This document shows, piece after piece, positions 9,321 to 20,836 of a stretch of DNA of 64,000 nucleotides. Position 1 is the stretch's first letter, and each line of letters starts with the position of its first letter. The position numbers were made by a program, and so were the translations under genes. The notes beneath the pieces were generated by a model. That model was not told the origin of the DNA. It saw nothing but the letters and a program-made list of their open reading frames with translations, and did not search any database. The stretch is from Adiantum capillus-veneris (taxonomy: Eukaryota > Streptophyta > Polypodiopsida > Polypodiales > Pteridaceae): contig CM043956.1 of assembly GCA_014529385.2 (NCBI GenBank), positions 62,276,620 through 62,340,619 of the forward strand, read 5' to 3'.

Positions 9321-10328
9321 GGCAAAGTCTATCTTTTGAAAGACAGTAGCCTTGAGATGTAAATCCCAAAACTTGTCTACATATTTTTGGATAGACTCAT
9401 GGGAGAGGAGCTTCAAGCCGCGCCATTCGGTAAGAACTTTGTCCTTTGCATCGCTTACAAGGAATTGCTTCATGATGGAAACTCGTAGAGTTTTCCATGT
9501 CTTTGGGGCTTGACCATTTCCACGAAGGCTAGCCCACCATTGACGAGCTCATTTTTGGAAATGCATAGCTACATGGCGTAGCTTAGAGAACTCTGTGAAG
9601 CCCTCATCTCCAAAGGCCGCATCAAATTGCTGGATAAAGGCCAACACTTTGTCGGTAGCACCGAAGGTGCCATCATAGGTGAGAAAAGAGATACTCTTTC
9701 CTCCCTCCTTGAAATTCTTTAGCTTTTGTGACCTTCGCCATGCACGAAATGATTTGCGATGTCCTCCCCTCTTATATTCTCTAGGAGAATAACCATAACT
9801 TTCGTCAGAAGAGGAGGAAGGTGAAGAAGAAGGAGAAGAGGGTGACCTCTTCCTAGCCCTTTTCTTCCTTTGTTTCCTCTCTTGCCTTTCAGAGTGATGA
9901 GGAGAAGGACTATGTGTTGATCTTTTCCTCTTGGGAGGAGTGGGCAATCGTCTAGACCGCCGTCTTCGTGGAGCCACATCTTCAGAGGAACTTAAACTTT
10001 CATTGCTTTCTTGCTCTTTGGATTCCTCCTCTCGAATGGGAGAGAGTCTTCTTTTGGGGGTCTCTTCAAGAGGCCTCCTAAGCTCTCTCTCCTCTTCGAG
10101 AGGAAGGGAAATTCCATAAGCACGAAGTTGTTGAGTAACTTCGGCTTGCAAAGCAGGGTTGCCCATAGCTTGCTGCAACCTAGTGACGAGATAATTCACA
10201 AACATGGGAGCATCATCATTAGCACCTTCATGTGCAAAATCAAAGCTATCAATGTTCATTCTAATCTCTTGATTATTTTCATCCATGTTAACAAAATTTA
10301 TGTATGTACTTAGTGTATGCTTTGGCAA
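8937..10328 (-). pseudogene. Gypsy B gag
   Basis: The start chosen is the first ATG in frame, near 10328; a second Met ('MDENNQEIRM') follows and may be the true start. The N-terminus is followed by a long Arg/Ser/Glu-rich segment (about residues 85-170), then the retrotransposon gag core ('TYDGTFGATDKVLAFIQQFD' ... 'QWWASLRG' ... 'YTGLPKEMAKYISS'). An in-frame TGA at 9549-9551 interrupts the core; the frame continues beyond it. It would form the particle shell and bind RNA. The reading runs into the duplication filler and stops at 8937. Confidence 0.85.
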
Positions 10329-10687
10329 CTCAAAACCTTAGTTGCAACTCCTCTTAGCCTTTGAAAATCGGCTCTTAAGTATCTACACCCACGGCTCGAA
10401 GTGGTTAATTATATAGAGTAGAGGAGTAGGTCTAACATAGCAGAGTTGCCAAGGGCTAGCTCCTTTCGGACTTCTTATGGCTCAATAATGGTAAATCCAT
10501 AGGCAAGTCTAAAAAGACTCCATTATTAAGTCCAAAGCTCCCGAGGTGTGCACCATCCCCCACATAGTGGGCTCAACAAAACCGATAATAGATCCCAGTT
10601 CCACTTACCCTAATATAATTAACAACATCAACCATTTATAGGCTACTTAAGGACCTCTCTTCTTAAGCAAGAAAAGAGAAACTAAAT

Positions 10688-10699
10688 GCTCTGATACCA
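10688..10699 (-). promoter_or_regulatory. Primer-binding site of gypsy B, tRNA-iMet type
   Basis: On the - strand it reads TGGTATCAGAGC, the exact common plant site complementary to initiator Met tRNA. One base separates it from the LTR that starts at 10701 (+ coordinates). The ~360 bases between it and gag are the leader. Confidence 0.85.
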
Positions 10700-10700
10700 A

Positions 10701-12328
10701 TGTAATGAAATTGGCCTATTTAATTTGAGAGTAGCGGAAATTAATGAGAATACTTTTGAGAAATGACTTTGTGAGCATATCGGGTGAACATAATTGAAGA
10801 TAGCACTATAATCATAGTAATTAGTTAACTTCGCATGAACAATACTTTTGCAAGAGAGAGAATTTAGAGAACATGATAACAGTTGAGGACCAGATTTATG
10901 TGGAGCCGGTCCCCCCTCCAATAGGCATTTGTATTATGATTTCTCCCATCAAGAGAGACTTGTTACAATACAATCTTTGTGTTCCTTGTGACCTAGGTGA
11001 TGCAATGAAGATGGAAAGCTTCATGCATCACATAACATAAACTTGAAGAAAAGCTTTAACTATCCCAAGCCTCAGTCTCAAGACCTCCAACACCTTCGAA
11101 GATGGAGAGAGCTAGCAGGGAATGAGGGTAGGGAAGAGGAAGAAGAAACATTTCGTAGGAGAAAGAATTAGTTCCTCACTTATCATGACTCTTGTTGCTA
11201 GCATACATAATAGCATAGTAATGAAGAAGAAGGAGATGGAAAGCTTAAGCATTGAAGCATGGCTCTTGGTTGGATTTGCACTCCATATCCAAGAGTGTTG
11301 GTGTAGGCTCTCAACCTCTACTTGCTTGGAGAAGGAGAGGGAGCTCTTGCACTTTGCATAGCACAGAATGAGAGTGTTTGTGAGTGTGTGTGGGTGAGTA
11401 TACCCCCTAAGAAACCCCCTAGCTTGCTTGGGTTGACCCCCCCTTGTATCTCATGCTTGAAGCTCATTGGACCCCTCCAGGCCTAGCCAATCACAAGCAG
11501 GAGGCATTACAAGCAGCAAGGGTAGCCTTGAGACAAGTGTCCCCCTTTCCCCTTTGAGAGAGAGGGCTAGATAAATGCTAAATCAATTAATTAAATCTCC
11601 TAAATTATTATTGGACCCCTTGGGTGGCCAACCAATAGGCTTCAGGCACACCATGAGGGCAACATGAGGAGAAACTTGACAAGTGTCCCTTTTGCTTTTT
11701 ATGTACCATGCATGCCTTGTGTGAGTGTGTGGGTGTTCTCTCTCATTCCCCCTCATGTAGGGCTCGCCCCCTCCTTGTAGGGATTGAATCTTTGACTTTT
11801 TGACACCTCAACCCCTCATGCATAGGCCCAGCTCCCACCACAAGCTTGGCTCATAAGCACTTTAAGCTTGGGGTGGGTTCTCACCTCAAGTGCAACCCTA
11901 GCATCTCAAGCATGTCAAGCACCTCAAGTATCTCAATAATTAAGCACCTCAAGCATCTCAAGCACCTCAATCATCAAGCACCTTAGTCATCAAGCATGAC
12001 AAGCAGGACAAGCACCTCGAGCTGGGTCGGGTTCCTGCACCTCAAGCTCAACCCTAGCTTACCTAAGGTCAAAGGCCTTTTACACACATTATTGGAGGTC
12101 TTCAATGAAGCGACCCCTAAGGTCTTATGCTCCATTTGTTAGCCTTGCTCTTTGATAGACCATCTCTCATTTGGGCCCCTTTACCATTGGCCCCGTGTTG
12201 AGATAGATCTATAAGCACATGTCTATATCTTAACGCTTGTTCCTGTTTAGTCTCCCACATTAAGTGATCAATTTAATATGAGAAAATCATTTGGGTTGGT
12301 TAGATATTAGATATTAGATTTTATGACA
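10701..12328 (-). repeat. 5' LTR of gypsy B (about 1.63 kb)
   Basis: On the - strand it begins TGTCATAAAATCTAATATC (12328) and ends TTTCATTACA (10701), followed by the PBS. The outer boundary is inferred from the TG start only, as no second LTR survives for comparison. The right half (about 11880-12020) contains a local CTCAAGCA(T/C) / 'AAGCACCTCA' degenerate repeat. Confidence 0.7.
11885..12060. repeat. Degenerate short tandem repeat (AAGCA/CCTCAAG)
   Basis: Units such as 'AAGCACCTCAAG', 'CATCTCAAG' and 'TCATCAAGCACCT' recur irregularly within the LTR of gypsy B. Confidence 0.6.
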
Positions 12329-12730
12329 GACATTCTTGCAATCAGCGTCTACTAGACGTGGTCATCGATGAGTCCAGCTATTGCTCTGTGTCACGGTCAG
12401 GCTGGTTGTCAATACCCAAGGATGGCGTCAAAGAGTGGCTGTGCATAATGGTCGCTGTGATGACGCTGTTGCCAGGGTCCCACAGGTCTAGGAATTTAAG
12501 GGCCGCTACAAGAGGGAGGATCAGTCTCTGCAGGGCCAACAGAAGCAAGATCGTCAAATCATTAGAAAACGTAGCCGTTTTTGTGACGTAGGAGGTGATG
12601 CTTGGAGTAAGATGGTACTAGACTCCTCACTTCACACTGGGAGAGAAAAATTCAAAGGCGGAAGCTGGCTTGGTTTTTTGTAGGTCTATTGGATCTGCAA
12701 GTTTTGACAAACAATCACCTTTTGAAGAAG

Positions 12731-12779
<49 letters not shown>

Positions 12780-13590
12780 TGCTCATAGCTGAGGGAGGAA
12801 GCCAGGGTGATGACAAGATGCCGTAGAGAAATTATAGATGTCACACAACGAGGAGAAGCGTCATATAAGGGGTAAGCAATGTGTGGGAACTTGCGAGCCA
12901 AAATGGGGATCGTGCTTGGACTACTCATAGGTGCAGAAGAGGGTGTTGAACACCATCATGGCCGCTGAGCTTGCATGAGGAGGTGTCATGGATGTTGACA
13001 GTGGGCGGAGTTGGGACTGGTTCAATTTTATCTCTAATTTTGAGCAGTACTTTGAAATGTGGATTTTCGTTAAAGTTGAAACATGGATTTTCGTCCGGTT
13101 CAGGCTCGAATTATCAATACTTTTGACTTCAAAAGGGAACATTATCCCTCGCCCCGCCCCCCATCTTCCCACGTCACAAGCTCCTTGCAGTGACCAGCAA
13201 GCTCTACAAGCCAGCGATGCAGGGATACTGGCGTGCATACACACACACACGCCCAGAGGTGTCTGCCACTACCGTCGTTGATTCCCCTCCCCCACATGAC
13301 GAAAACAATCTACTGAACGAGGGTGACCTAGGCTTGGAGCCAAGCAAAGTCAGTTTCAAAATCCAAGAGGAGGAGGAGGAATTGAGGCCTCGCTCTACAC
13401 CTCATCATCAACGGAGCAACAGACAAATAAAGATGGGGGGAAGAGAAGCTTAGATGCGCTACTTTGCATCGATACAGAGCTTTGATGTGGTGGGACTCGT
13501 AGAGCTAGAAAAAAACCTAGGTTTAATGTAATCCCACCTACAATTTTGGTATTTACCTCTAAATTTTAAATTTGAACTTGAGAAAACCTA
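12329..13590. other. Unassigned DNA, no gene recognised
   Basis: Only short frames without family motifs are present. The stretch contains a 45-base G tract at 12733-12777 and a short (CA) run near 13240. I see no repeat ends or coding signal I can defend. Confidence 0.6.
12733..12777 (+). repeat. Poly-G tract, 45 bases
   Basis: An uninterrupted run of G from 12733 to 12777. Its length is at risk of sequencing or assembly error. A run this long could form G-quadruplex structures. Confidence 0.95.
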
Positions 13591-13905
13591 CAACATGGTA
13601 TTTACCTTGAACCCTAGCACTGCCTTGGTCCACATGTATGCCAAATGTGGTGCACTTCATAAAGGAAAAAAAGTGTTTGAGGAGCTTAATCTATGGGATG
13701 TCGTCTCTTGGAATGCACTCATTGTGGGATATGCCCAACTTGGGCAAGGCCAAGAAGCTTTGGGGCTGTTTTCAAAGCGAGGGTGTTTCTATGATGCAGC
13801 CACATATGCTTGCACTTGCTAATATGGGCAAAAGAATTCATGATGATATTGTTAGTCAGGGGTTGTTGAAAAAAAAACATCATGCTTACCACTACATTGC
13901 TTGGG
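13590..13905 (+). pseudogene. PPR protein relic (DYW/PLS-type repeat)
   Basis: Two PPR motifs are recognisable: 'STALVHMYAKCGALHKGKKV', then 'LWDVVSWNALIVGYAQLGQG'. A frameshift near 13770-13800 and a small loss follow; another frame then gives 'GKRIHDDIVSQGLL', the usual linker to the next repeat. Plant PPR proteins bind organellar RNA one base per repeat. Only about two repeats remain, with no start and no C-terminal domain, so this is a decayed fragment. The wording of the repeats resembles fern PPR families as I know them (inference). Confidence 0.85.
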
Positions 13906-13914
13906 ACTTGCTTT

Positions 13915-13923
13915 GGGGGGGGG

Positions 13924-13976
<53 letters not shown>
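13915..13976 (+). repeat. (G)n(GA)n microsatellite
   Basis: About 12 G followed by about 24 GA units, directly after the PPR relic. Confidence 0.95.
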
Positions 13977-13977
<1 letters not shown>

Positions 13978-13979
13978 CC

Positions 13980-14826
13980 GTCGAAGGCGGCCGACCATAC
14001 TAGTTACACTAAAATTTTTGAAAACGTCCGGGATATTAGGATTTCAGTAGATTAAAATACATTGGACCCCGGTTTTTTTCTAACACTCAGCCTAGCTATT
14101 CGTATCTTCCACCCTCCAAAAAAAAATAATAAATTCCATACAGCGTACGCCTTCTCCCGGACGAGCCAGTGTAGACGTCGTTGCAAACAACAAAGGCTCT
14201 TTATTAGGATGGTACAATAGTGGCTGGATTTTAAGAGGGCTCCCCCGTACACCCTCTAAGGGTGCATTTGAAGGGCCCTCTAGACTCAAGATGACAAAGG
14301 CTCTGTCTCTGTAACTCTTTTGTACTGGGGTTTACTCACCCCCTTCTTGTGGGTACTTTGTATCTTTTTTAGTCCTTTATTTAATCAATTTCTACCATTT
14401 TCAGAAGGAAAAAAACGGAGGTTCATACCGAGAGTTAGGATTTTCTAAGCACCCCTTATTTGCAATGGAAAACCTCATTTTACGATTGCCATTCCGCATG
14501 GCATGGCAAATTTTCAAAAGGCCATTCCAAAGCGTCTTTGAAACACAAGCCACCATTCCAAAAATTTGCTTGATTGAAAAATTTTCATGACAATTATACT
14601 CTAGGGTTAATTGCAAAAGATTTAACTAGCAAAAAAAATTAAAATTTGACAAGACTTGATTAGATATGGCGTCATTGGTCAAGTAATCCACATGTGACCC
14701 AAAAATTCAAAACATAAAGCTAAAGGAAAGCGCTTGAAGAGCCTTGCCACTTGGCAACACCATGTCAATGAGCAAAGCATAATCTCACAACGAGAAAGCC
14801 CAATAAAAAGATACATCGTCTTCACA
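13980..14826. other. Unassigned DNA between PPR and hAT relics
   Basis: No reading frame with family motifs and no paired ends were seen in about 850 bases. Confidence 0.55.
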
Positions 14827-15968
14827 TCATGTTGTCTTTACATCTCCACTCCTCCTGTTCTTCATGCCCTTCCAAGCCTCAAAGCATTCATCCCATAAGA
14901 CATTTTTTGGATTCGCTACCTTCGGAATATTCATGCCAACAAACATCGCCAAATTAAGCGTATCAAGCGACAATTGATTACGAAACTTGCTGTTGATCTT
15001 GTTCATCTTTGAAAATCCCCGTTCGCATGCTACACTTGAAAGAGGAAGCACTAACAAAGCTCTCCAAAGCTTCAGAGTCCAACGAAAAGAATGCTCCCAT
15101 TCTACATGATTACATGTATCCAACCAAGCTATATACATATCCTTGCGTTTAAAGCAGTTTTGCATTCTGGTAATAAAAGATAGGCGTTCTCCTTTGCACT
15201 CTTGGCTATTGAGCAATGAACTTTGACCTTCCCCAAAGTGTTTGCATAAAACTTCCAGCCATTGTTGCGATATTACATTTACCTTTGCCAAGTCACTGTC
15301 ATAATCTTTGAGTGAGAAGTACTTTGAAGCTTGAAAAATGTCAAAGTCAGATTTGAAGAGATTTGAAGCGATCCCACAAAGATTGAATTATGCTTCTCAC
15401 ATAGCTTTGACACAAGTACATCATGTAAATCATTGCACTATCATATGTTTCCTGCGGATTTGCTACATCTCCTTCATACATTGGACCTAAGTGCAAGTAA
15501 TGAGAGTGTACGTACTACATCCTTCTCATCCTTGTACATCATTACCCCCATTTGTGCATGTATTGTCTTTATGAAGCTTTCAGTGTGTCTTGTTCCACTT
15601 GCAAAATTAGGACCCAAGAACAGCAAACGAAAGGTCTCCATAACGGACGTAATATGGTCTCCAATGCTACATATGTCAACATGAGCCTCTTGAAACTTGC
15701 AATTCAAGATATTCAACTCTCCAAGTACATCGGTAAAAAAGTGAAGAAGAAATTGCACATTGTAATTAGTGAGTGATGCATATAAAGAGACATCCTCACT
15801 CCTCATTACATTCAAGTACGCAGACATCAGTCGCATAACCTTAATCAAGACCTCACCCTTTGAGAGCCATCTTACATCATGCATCTTTTGGGGTCTCAAT
15901 TTTTCCCTTCTACCAATTCCAAAAGCTTTCACCACATCCGCAAGAAAAGCATGTCTCTTGGGAATCAT
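14827..15968 (-). pseudogene. hAT-like transposase relic (DUF4371 / hAT dimerisation)
   Basis: Two - strand blocks belong to one protein. 15968-15474 reads 'KMHDVRWLSKGEVLIKVMRL', then 'LTNYNVQFLLHFFTDVLGEL', the central region of domesticated-hAT/ZBED-type transposases. 15291-14827 ends in the hAT dimerisation domain: 'LLVLPLSSVACERGFSKMNK', then 'RNQLSLDTLNLAMFVGM'. Between them (15300-15470) the frame is lost. The N-terminal BED zinc finger and first catalytic Asp are not visible. No terminal repeats were found, so this is a fragment of an element or a decayed domesticated copy. Confidence 0.85.
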
Positions 15969-16029
15969 ACCCCAATAAGGGGTCCCTCACATGCAACCAA
16001 GAAGGCAACTGCTACTTTTTCGTTGGGGA

Positions 16030-16410
16030 GAACCCCCTACATTAATGAATCGCCTTATGAGATCGGCAGCAAGCGGTGCCCGGTAACTATAGCTACATGA
16101 TGCAGGGTGGTTGCTCAAAATTAGGAGGTCGTTCAGGGTTTGCCACACGCCGCCAGTCTCGCAGAATGTCTCATAAATCCTAGCCTAGTCTGTGACGTTC
16201 GACGAGCAGTTGTCTACCTCGAAGCTCTTGTGGTTGCCAGCTTGAAAGTGACAGCACTTTAATCCTGCGCTCTCAATCAGGTCTGCGTTTCAACATTGGA
16301 GCTTGTACAGTGCCGCCCCTGCATGCTGTTCTTTCAATGCGTGAACCATTGCATGCAATCCCGACAAATCCGACACAGAGCCTGGTGTTCTTTCGAAATT
16401 CGCAATCTTT
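16030..16410 (-). pseudogene. Possible C-terminal extension of the HET relic
   Basis: On the - strand this stretch gives protein-like text with few stops: 'GLHAMVHALKEQHAGAALYK', then 'LKCCHFQAGNHKSFEVDNC' and 'IYETFCETGGVWQTLNDLL', broken by two stops. It lies downstream of the HET block in the same direction. I do not recognise a domain; assignment to the same gene is a guess from position. Confidence 0.35.
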
Positions 16411-16684
16411 TTTTTTAAGAAGTCAGTTAAATAAGACGTCTTTCTCATGCCGGAAATAACTTCTCAATTATTGATGGTTAAACTGGGACTACTTTGTCAA
16501 GCTAGTAGACGTTCTTCTGCTCCTACATTATTTGAGTGCAGCTGCTACATAGACTTTCGATGTGAGTGCAGGGTTTGTCCCTGTGTGCGTTAATATGGCA
16601 TCCCTATCTTCACCCATGGACTTTCCTTTCGAGATCTACGTCGATAAATGGAAAACTTATTTGGAGACAGGCGCAATGTATAAG

Positions 16685-17919
16685 CTAAGGGTTGAAGCGA
16701 GGAATTGCTGTTTCTTCTTTACCCCAATATACTTTACTATTGGTTATGTAATACCTGCTTGCCTTCTTATCGATCTCTGCGTGTAAGAACGTCGTCCCGG
16801 AATCTAATTGCCTGTCCAGCTTGAATGCCAACTTATAGTTGTGCCACTCTAAGGTGTATTGCTGATCAGGATCGTACAATGATGGGTTACCCACTAGCAC
16901 ATCATACAGCCCATCTGCTCTGAGAGTCGCGAGCGTGGGCTCTTCATAATAATGTTCTGCTCGGAGTGTGGTCTTGAGAAAGGTCCCAACATAAGAGAAC
17001 CTAGGAATGCAATAGCCGGTCCTAGATCCCCTCGGACCCAGAGCCGTGCCATATAGTGACGAGGGTGAGCCACCGACGATGAAAATCAGGCGAGAGGGAA
17101 GGACGTATTCTTGGAAGGTCCAGACAAGGGAGAACCAACGGGGATGGATTTGGGGGAGCTTTTTCAGAAGGTGGAGTGGTCGGGCGGGGGCGGGGGCCGC
17201 CAGAGATGGTAGCCTTGTCCGACGCCATGCATTAGCACGTAGCAGCCAAGGCTGTAGCGGTAGTAGGAGGCCATGTTGGCGATTTCCTGGGCCTTCTCGC
17301 TCTGCTGCAGCCGCTCCTCCTTCTCCGCTTGATTGATACACAGCATGTCGAACCACAGTACATATTCGACCACGTCCCCGCGCAGCAGCTGCAGCACCTC
17401 CATAATCTGCTGGTAGAAAAGCTCTTCCTGCAGGCGCGCGTTTCTGAAGGCCTCGTTGTAGGCGGCTGCATCGTGGGAGGGGGCGCCGCTAGCTGAGAGC
17501 CGGGTCTGCGCTTATGTGCCGGCCTAGAGAAGTCCTTGAGAGCTTTTGCTCCACGTGTGCGAGAGCACGTGGAAATGCCAGCGCTTCTTCCTCGGCCACG
17601 AGTTGGGGTTGCAGAACCAGATCCCGCCATTGCTGGCGAGAGTGCACCTTATGTCGATCACCCCCAATGGCGCTTTTCTCTTGGGCATGACATAGGCAGA
17701 TGGATTCATTATGCATGGCAGTAAGCGCCTGCCTGTCTTCCTTTGGCAAATGCCAAGAGCACATCCTGCCAGCAGCAGCAGCAGAAGCTTGCGCCACAGG
17801 TAGTTTACAAGGTCAGACAACGCCATTATTACCCAGAAAGCAAGCTTTGTTTTAATTGCCCACATTGTTTGCCTTTTTAAGCAAATCCCCCTCTTTGCAC
17901 GTCCTGCCTTCCTCCTCAC
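16685..17919 (-). pseudogene. HET (heterokaryon incompatibility) domain protein relic
   Basis: Reading leftward: a hydrophobic segment near the N-terminus ('VNYLWRKLLLLLLAGCALG'), then 'FHVLSHTWSKSSQGLL' (HET opening motif, like ALSYxWG), 'YVLWFDMLCINQAEKEERLQ' (LWIDxxCINQ motif), 'ASYYRYSLGCYVLMHGVG', and 'WFSLVWTFQEYVLPSRLIFI' (RxWTxQE motif). TAG at about 17525 and TAA at about 17513 interrupt the frame, and a frameshift lies between 17225 and 17130. HET domains act in fungal self/non-self recognition; their role in plants is unclear to me. The block is richer in G+C than its surroundings and stops at the edge of a tandem repeat at 17883. The likely start is Met at 17824-17826. Confidence 0.78.
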
Positions 17920-18699
17920 ATACCACCTGCCTCACATTGTGACATTACGATTTGCCTAATTTTCAATGATCGATCATGGCTTCCCTAAACACCAACTAAA
18001 TCCCTCTTTCATAATCTTAAATGTAGTCTAGGGGTCTCTCATAAATTCAATAAAAAGGAGGGCCTTCGGAGTATCCTATTGCTTTATTTCAAGTCTTCTC
18101 TACATAATTTATTGGAGACGTCCATGCTTACAAATCACCATTGCTATGTTGATTGATACAAATGGCACTAGATTGTTTTAACACCAACTCCTCACTTCAT
18201 GTAGCGTCACCTTCTGATTTGTATACAAAGTCAATACAATTCCCTCTCTATGCGAGTCCTCTTGATGTGGTTGATGCATGCGCAACCAAATAGCTATCTT
18301 TTCAATTTGGAGGAAGAAATTTTAGTCAAGTCTTTATAAGGGATGGCTCTCAAGATAGTACAAGACGACCCAAGAAAAGGAAAGGATGGTACCAAAAATT
18401 TATTCCTATCCATTGGAGCTAGGATAAGAATTAAGGCTATAGAGCTTGAAGTTCACTATCTAAAACAAGGTCCCTCGAAAAGGATTGAAGGCCCATCTCA
18501 CTCTGGTCACATGGTTTGACAAAATAAGCTATTTTTGGCTTGCTCTAGGTTTTGTGCAAACTTTGGAAACAATGATGGAGTTAATGTGATTAACATTGTG
18601 AAGAGTGACAAAAATTACTTTCGTGCTTGAAATTTGTAAAATGACCATTTTGATTATGGGAAAAGGTTATTGGAGTACATACACTACAAGAGGTTGTGT

Positions 18700-18906
18700 G
18701 CTCTTGTGACGCTGTTAGCGACGGAAATACACTGGGTTTTTATAACCCCCGGCGTCGCTAAAACCGTCGCTACAAGAGCGTCGCTATAGGCGTCACTATA
18801 TAGCAACGTCTATAGCGACGGTTATAGCGACGTTTACACAGAAGACTAGCGACGCTCATAGCGACGCTACAGAGCCATAAATAGCGACGGTTATAGCGAC
18901 GCCCGA
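18700..18906. repeat. CACTA left subterminal repeats (TAGCGACG motif)
   Basis: TAGCGACGG, TAGCGACGC and their complements (GTCGCTA) occur about ten times in both orientations. A matching cluster lies at 26528-26632. In En/Spm such short subterminal repeats are bound by the element's second protein (TNPA). Confidence 0.85.
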
Positions 18907-19282
18907 GAGAATTTTTTTTTGGTGAAAGGGCATTGAATGCCGTGCCACCCATCAACCATATTGTACTTGATTCACTTTTTAAAAAAAGTGCAAGGGTAGA
19001 TAATAGACCCAAAATAGTCACCCACAAGACGCATTGTTTGCAAAATTGACAAGCGTAAAATTGACAATTGTACACATCATAGGCAAAATGAATTGATTGG
19101 CAAATGTAATAATGACAATTGTACAACATCATAGGCATAAAGAATTGATTGGCAAAAGGAACTGCGGTGACAAATGTAATAATATACATGGTTCAAAAAG
19201 ACGTATAAAATCCGTCTCATGATACATAAGCTATAAGAAACCCTAAACTAATGTTATCTAGCTACGACTAAACTGACGTCGT

Positions 19283-20564
19283 CTAGTCAGACGTGTCATC
19301 GCGTCCAAGCGGCGTATCTGTCGGATTCTGCAAAAAAAGACAATAAGACAGCTTTCAGTAAGTATAAACATATAACGACATTTATAAAACAATACAAAAA
19401 ATAGAAAAGAGTAAACCCTAATACTAACCATGCCGCCGCGAGAACTGAGAATGTCCATCAGGGCGTTTAAGCCCTTCCTGCCTGCGTACTCGCGCTCGTA
19501 CGGTGTGGGATCACGTCTTGTCATCGACCACTGTCAAAACATACAAAGATTTCATTATGTTAGAATTAAAAAATTCATAAACCCTAAACTATCGAACATA
19601 AAGAGAAATGCAAAAACACTTACAAAATCGGCCTCAAATGATGCCCATCCACCACTCCCCAAGTGGTGCGAGCTCCCTGCCTCTACTCGCGCTCTGGCTG
19701 CATCCTTTTGTTGCTTCCACTTGTCGGGATTCTCGCGCGCTGCTTTCTTCGCATTCTTCCAATCTTCTTTGGCCAGCCAATCTGGCCTGTTCCACCCATT
19801 CTTGATTGCTTTTTGCACTTCGGAACGCTTGTGTTTGCAGTATTCGCGCATTCGAATCTTCATCAGGTCTTCATTGAAGCGCTGATCCCGTGTTGGAACG
19901 GGAAACTCATCATGAAGTATGCTGATGACTCTGTTTTTTAAATCACTTGGTACTTCACTCCATTTGTTTAGTATGTAGTGTTTAAACAGCTGAGAGCAAA
20001 GACCACGCATGCGCGAGATCACCTTCTTACCATCATCATCCATGATGATGCCGCCGTTGAAGTCGACGGAGTAAGGCAAGCCCTCTGGCCAGTGACGCGT
20101 GAACCTGGGTGTCCCGGCAGGGGTCTCTAGCGGCGTGTTGATGGGGGTACGGACGTCAGGTGTCTCCACCGGCGTCTGGGCCCCGAAGCGAGGAGTGTCG
20201 AGTGGGGTGGCTCTTGGCGGAGTAGGTAGAGGTATGTAGCTGCTAGGAACAGTCAGCCGCGCAAAACCTGGCGTAGATGGCGATGTTGTGGCTGGTGTGG
20301 GGGCGGGCAAAGAAAGGGAGGGTAAAGAGCCTCGTCGAACACGAGGCGGTGTGGAGGCATCGGCGGCGGAATGCCCACAACAACCGTAGACGAGTGTGAA
20401 GATCGTCTCGTCGACGCCGAAGCTTCGGAGCGCGCCGAATGCTCCGAAAGAGAGGGAGATGCGGATGGAGTAGGAACGCGCGATGATGCGCCAGAGCGAT
20501 GACGCTCCATGTACCACTGTCTCCGCTGCGGTGACAAAGAAGAAAGAAATTCCTCATCATCCAT
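19283..20564 (-). pseudogene. CACTA second gene (TNPA-like / plant transposase family)
   Basis: Three coding blocks with good splice signals: 20564-19624 (donor GTAAGT), 19530-19429 (acceptor TTGACAG, donor GTTAGT) and 19327-19283 (acceptor TTTTTTTGCAG), ending TAG. The middle reads a Thr-Pro repeat ('TPVETPDVRTPINTPLETP'), then 'KVISRMRGLCSQLFKHYIL' and 'KHKRSEVQKAIKNGWNRP', as in the plant En/Spm second protein. A one-base frameshift lies in block 1, between the Ser-rich N-terminus and the Pro-rich part (about 20350-20400). An upstream acceptor (TTTAATGCAG) implies a 5' non-coding exon. The closest relative is at 40524-41871. Confidence 0.82.
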
Positions 20565-20836
20565 ACCTGCATTAAACACACGAATATTTAAACTTAATAT
20601 TGAATGAATAGAGTAGACAATGACGCAAAGACCATTAAATACAATGACGTAATGACGCATATAAATACAACGACGCAATGAATTGAGTGATAGAAGAGGC
20701 AAGTCGAAAACTTAGAATTTTCAATCAAAAGATGTGAGCGCGAGTAGAAAAGAGCGTTATACACCATGGAAGGTACTTAGAGAGCCAGAGCTTTTACAAC
20801 ACGGAGCAAAATTGTTCAAATACAATATTTGTGGCT

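Larger units (their letters stand above)
7320..12328 (-). mobile_element. Ty3/gypsy element B, 5' part (LTR-gag-PR-RT), truncated
   Basis: Reading on the - strand from the right: LTR (12328-10701), primer site (10699-10688), a ~360-base leader, gag (10328-8588), protease (8460-7968), then RT up to about 7325, where the sequence ends abruptly inside the palm domain. RNase H, integrase and the 3' LTR are missing. The RT resembles the chromovirus side of gypsy. One stop in gag, one stop between protease and RT, a frameshift in RT and an internal duplication show it is inactive. Confidence 0.88.

Noticed and set aside
17022-17797. Alternative frames in the HET block (both strands)
   Set aside because: Shadows of the G+C-rich HET reading frame; only the - strand frames with HET motifs are supported.
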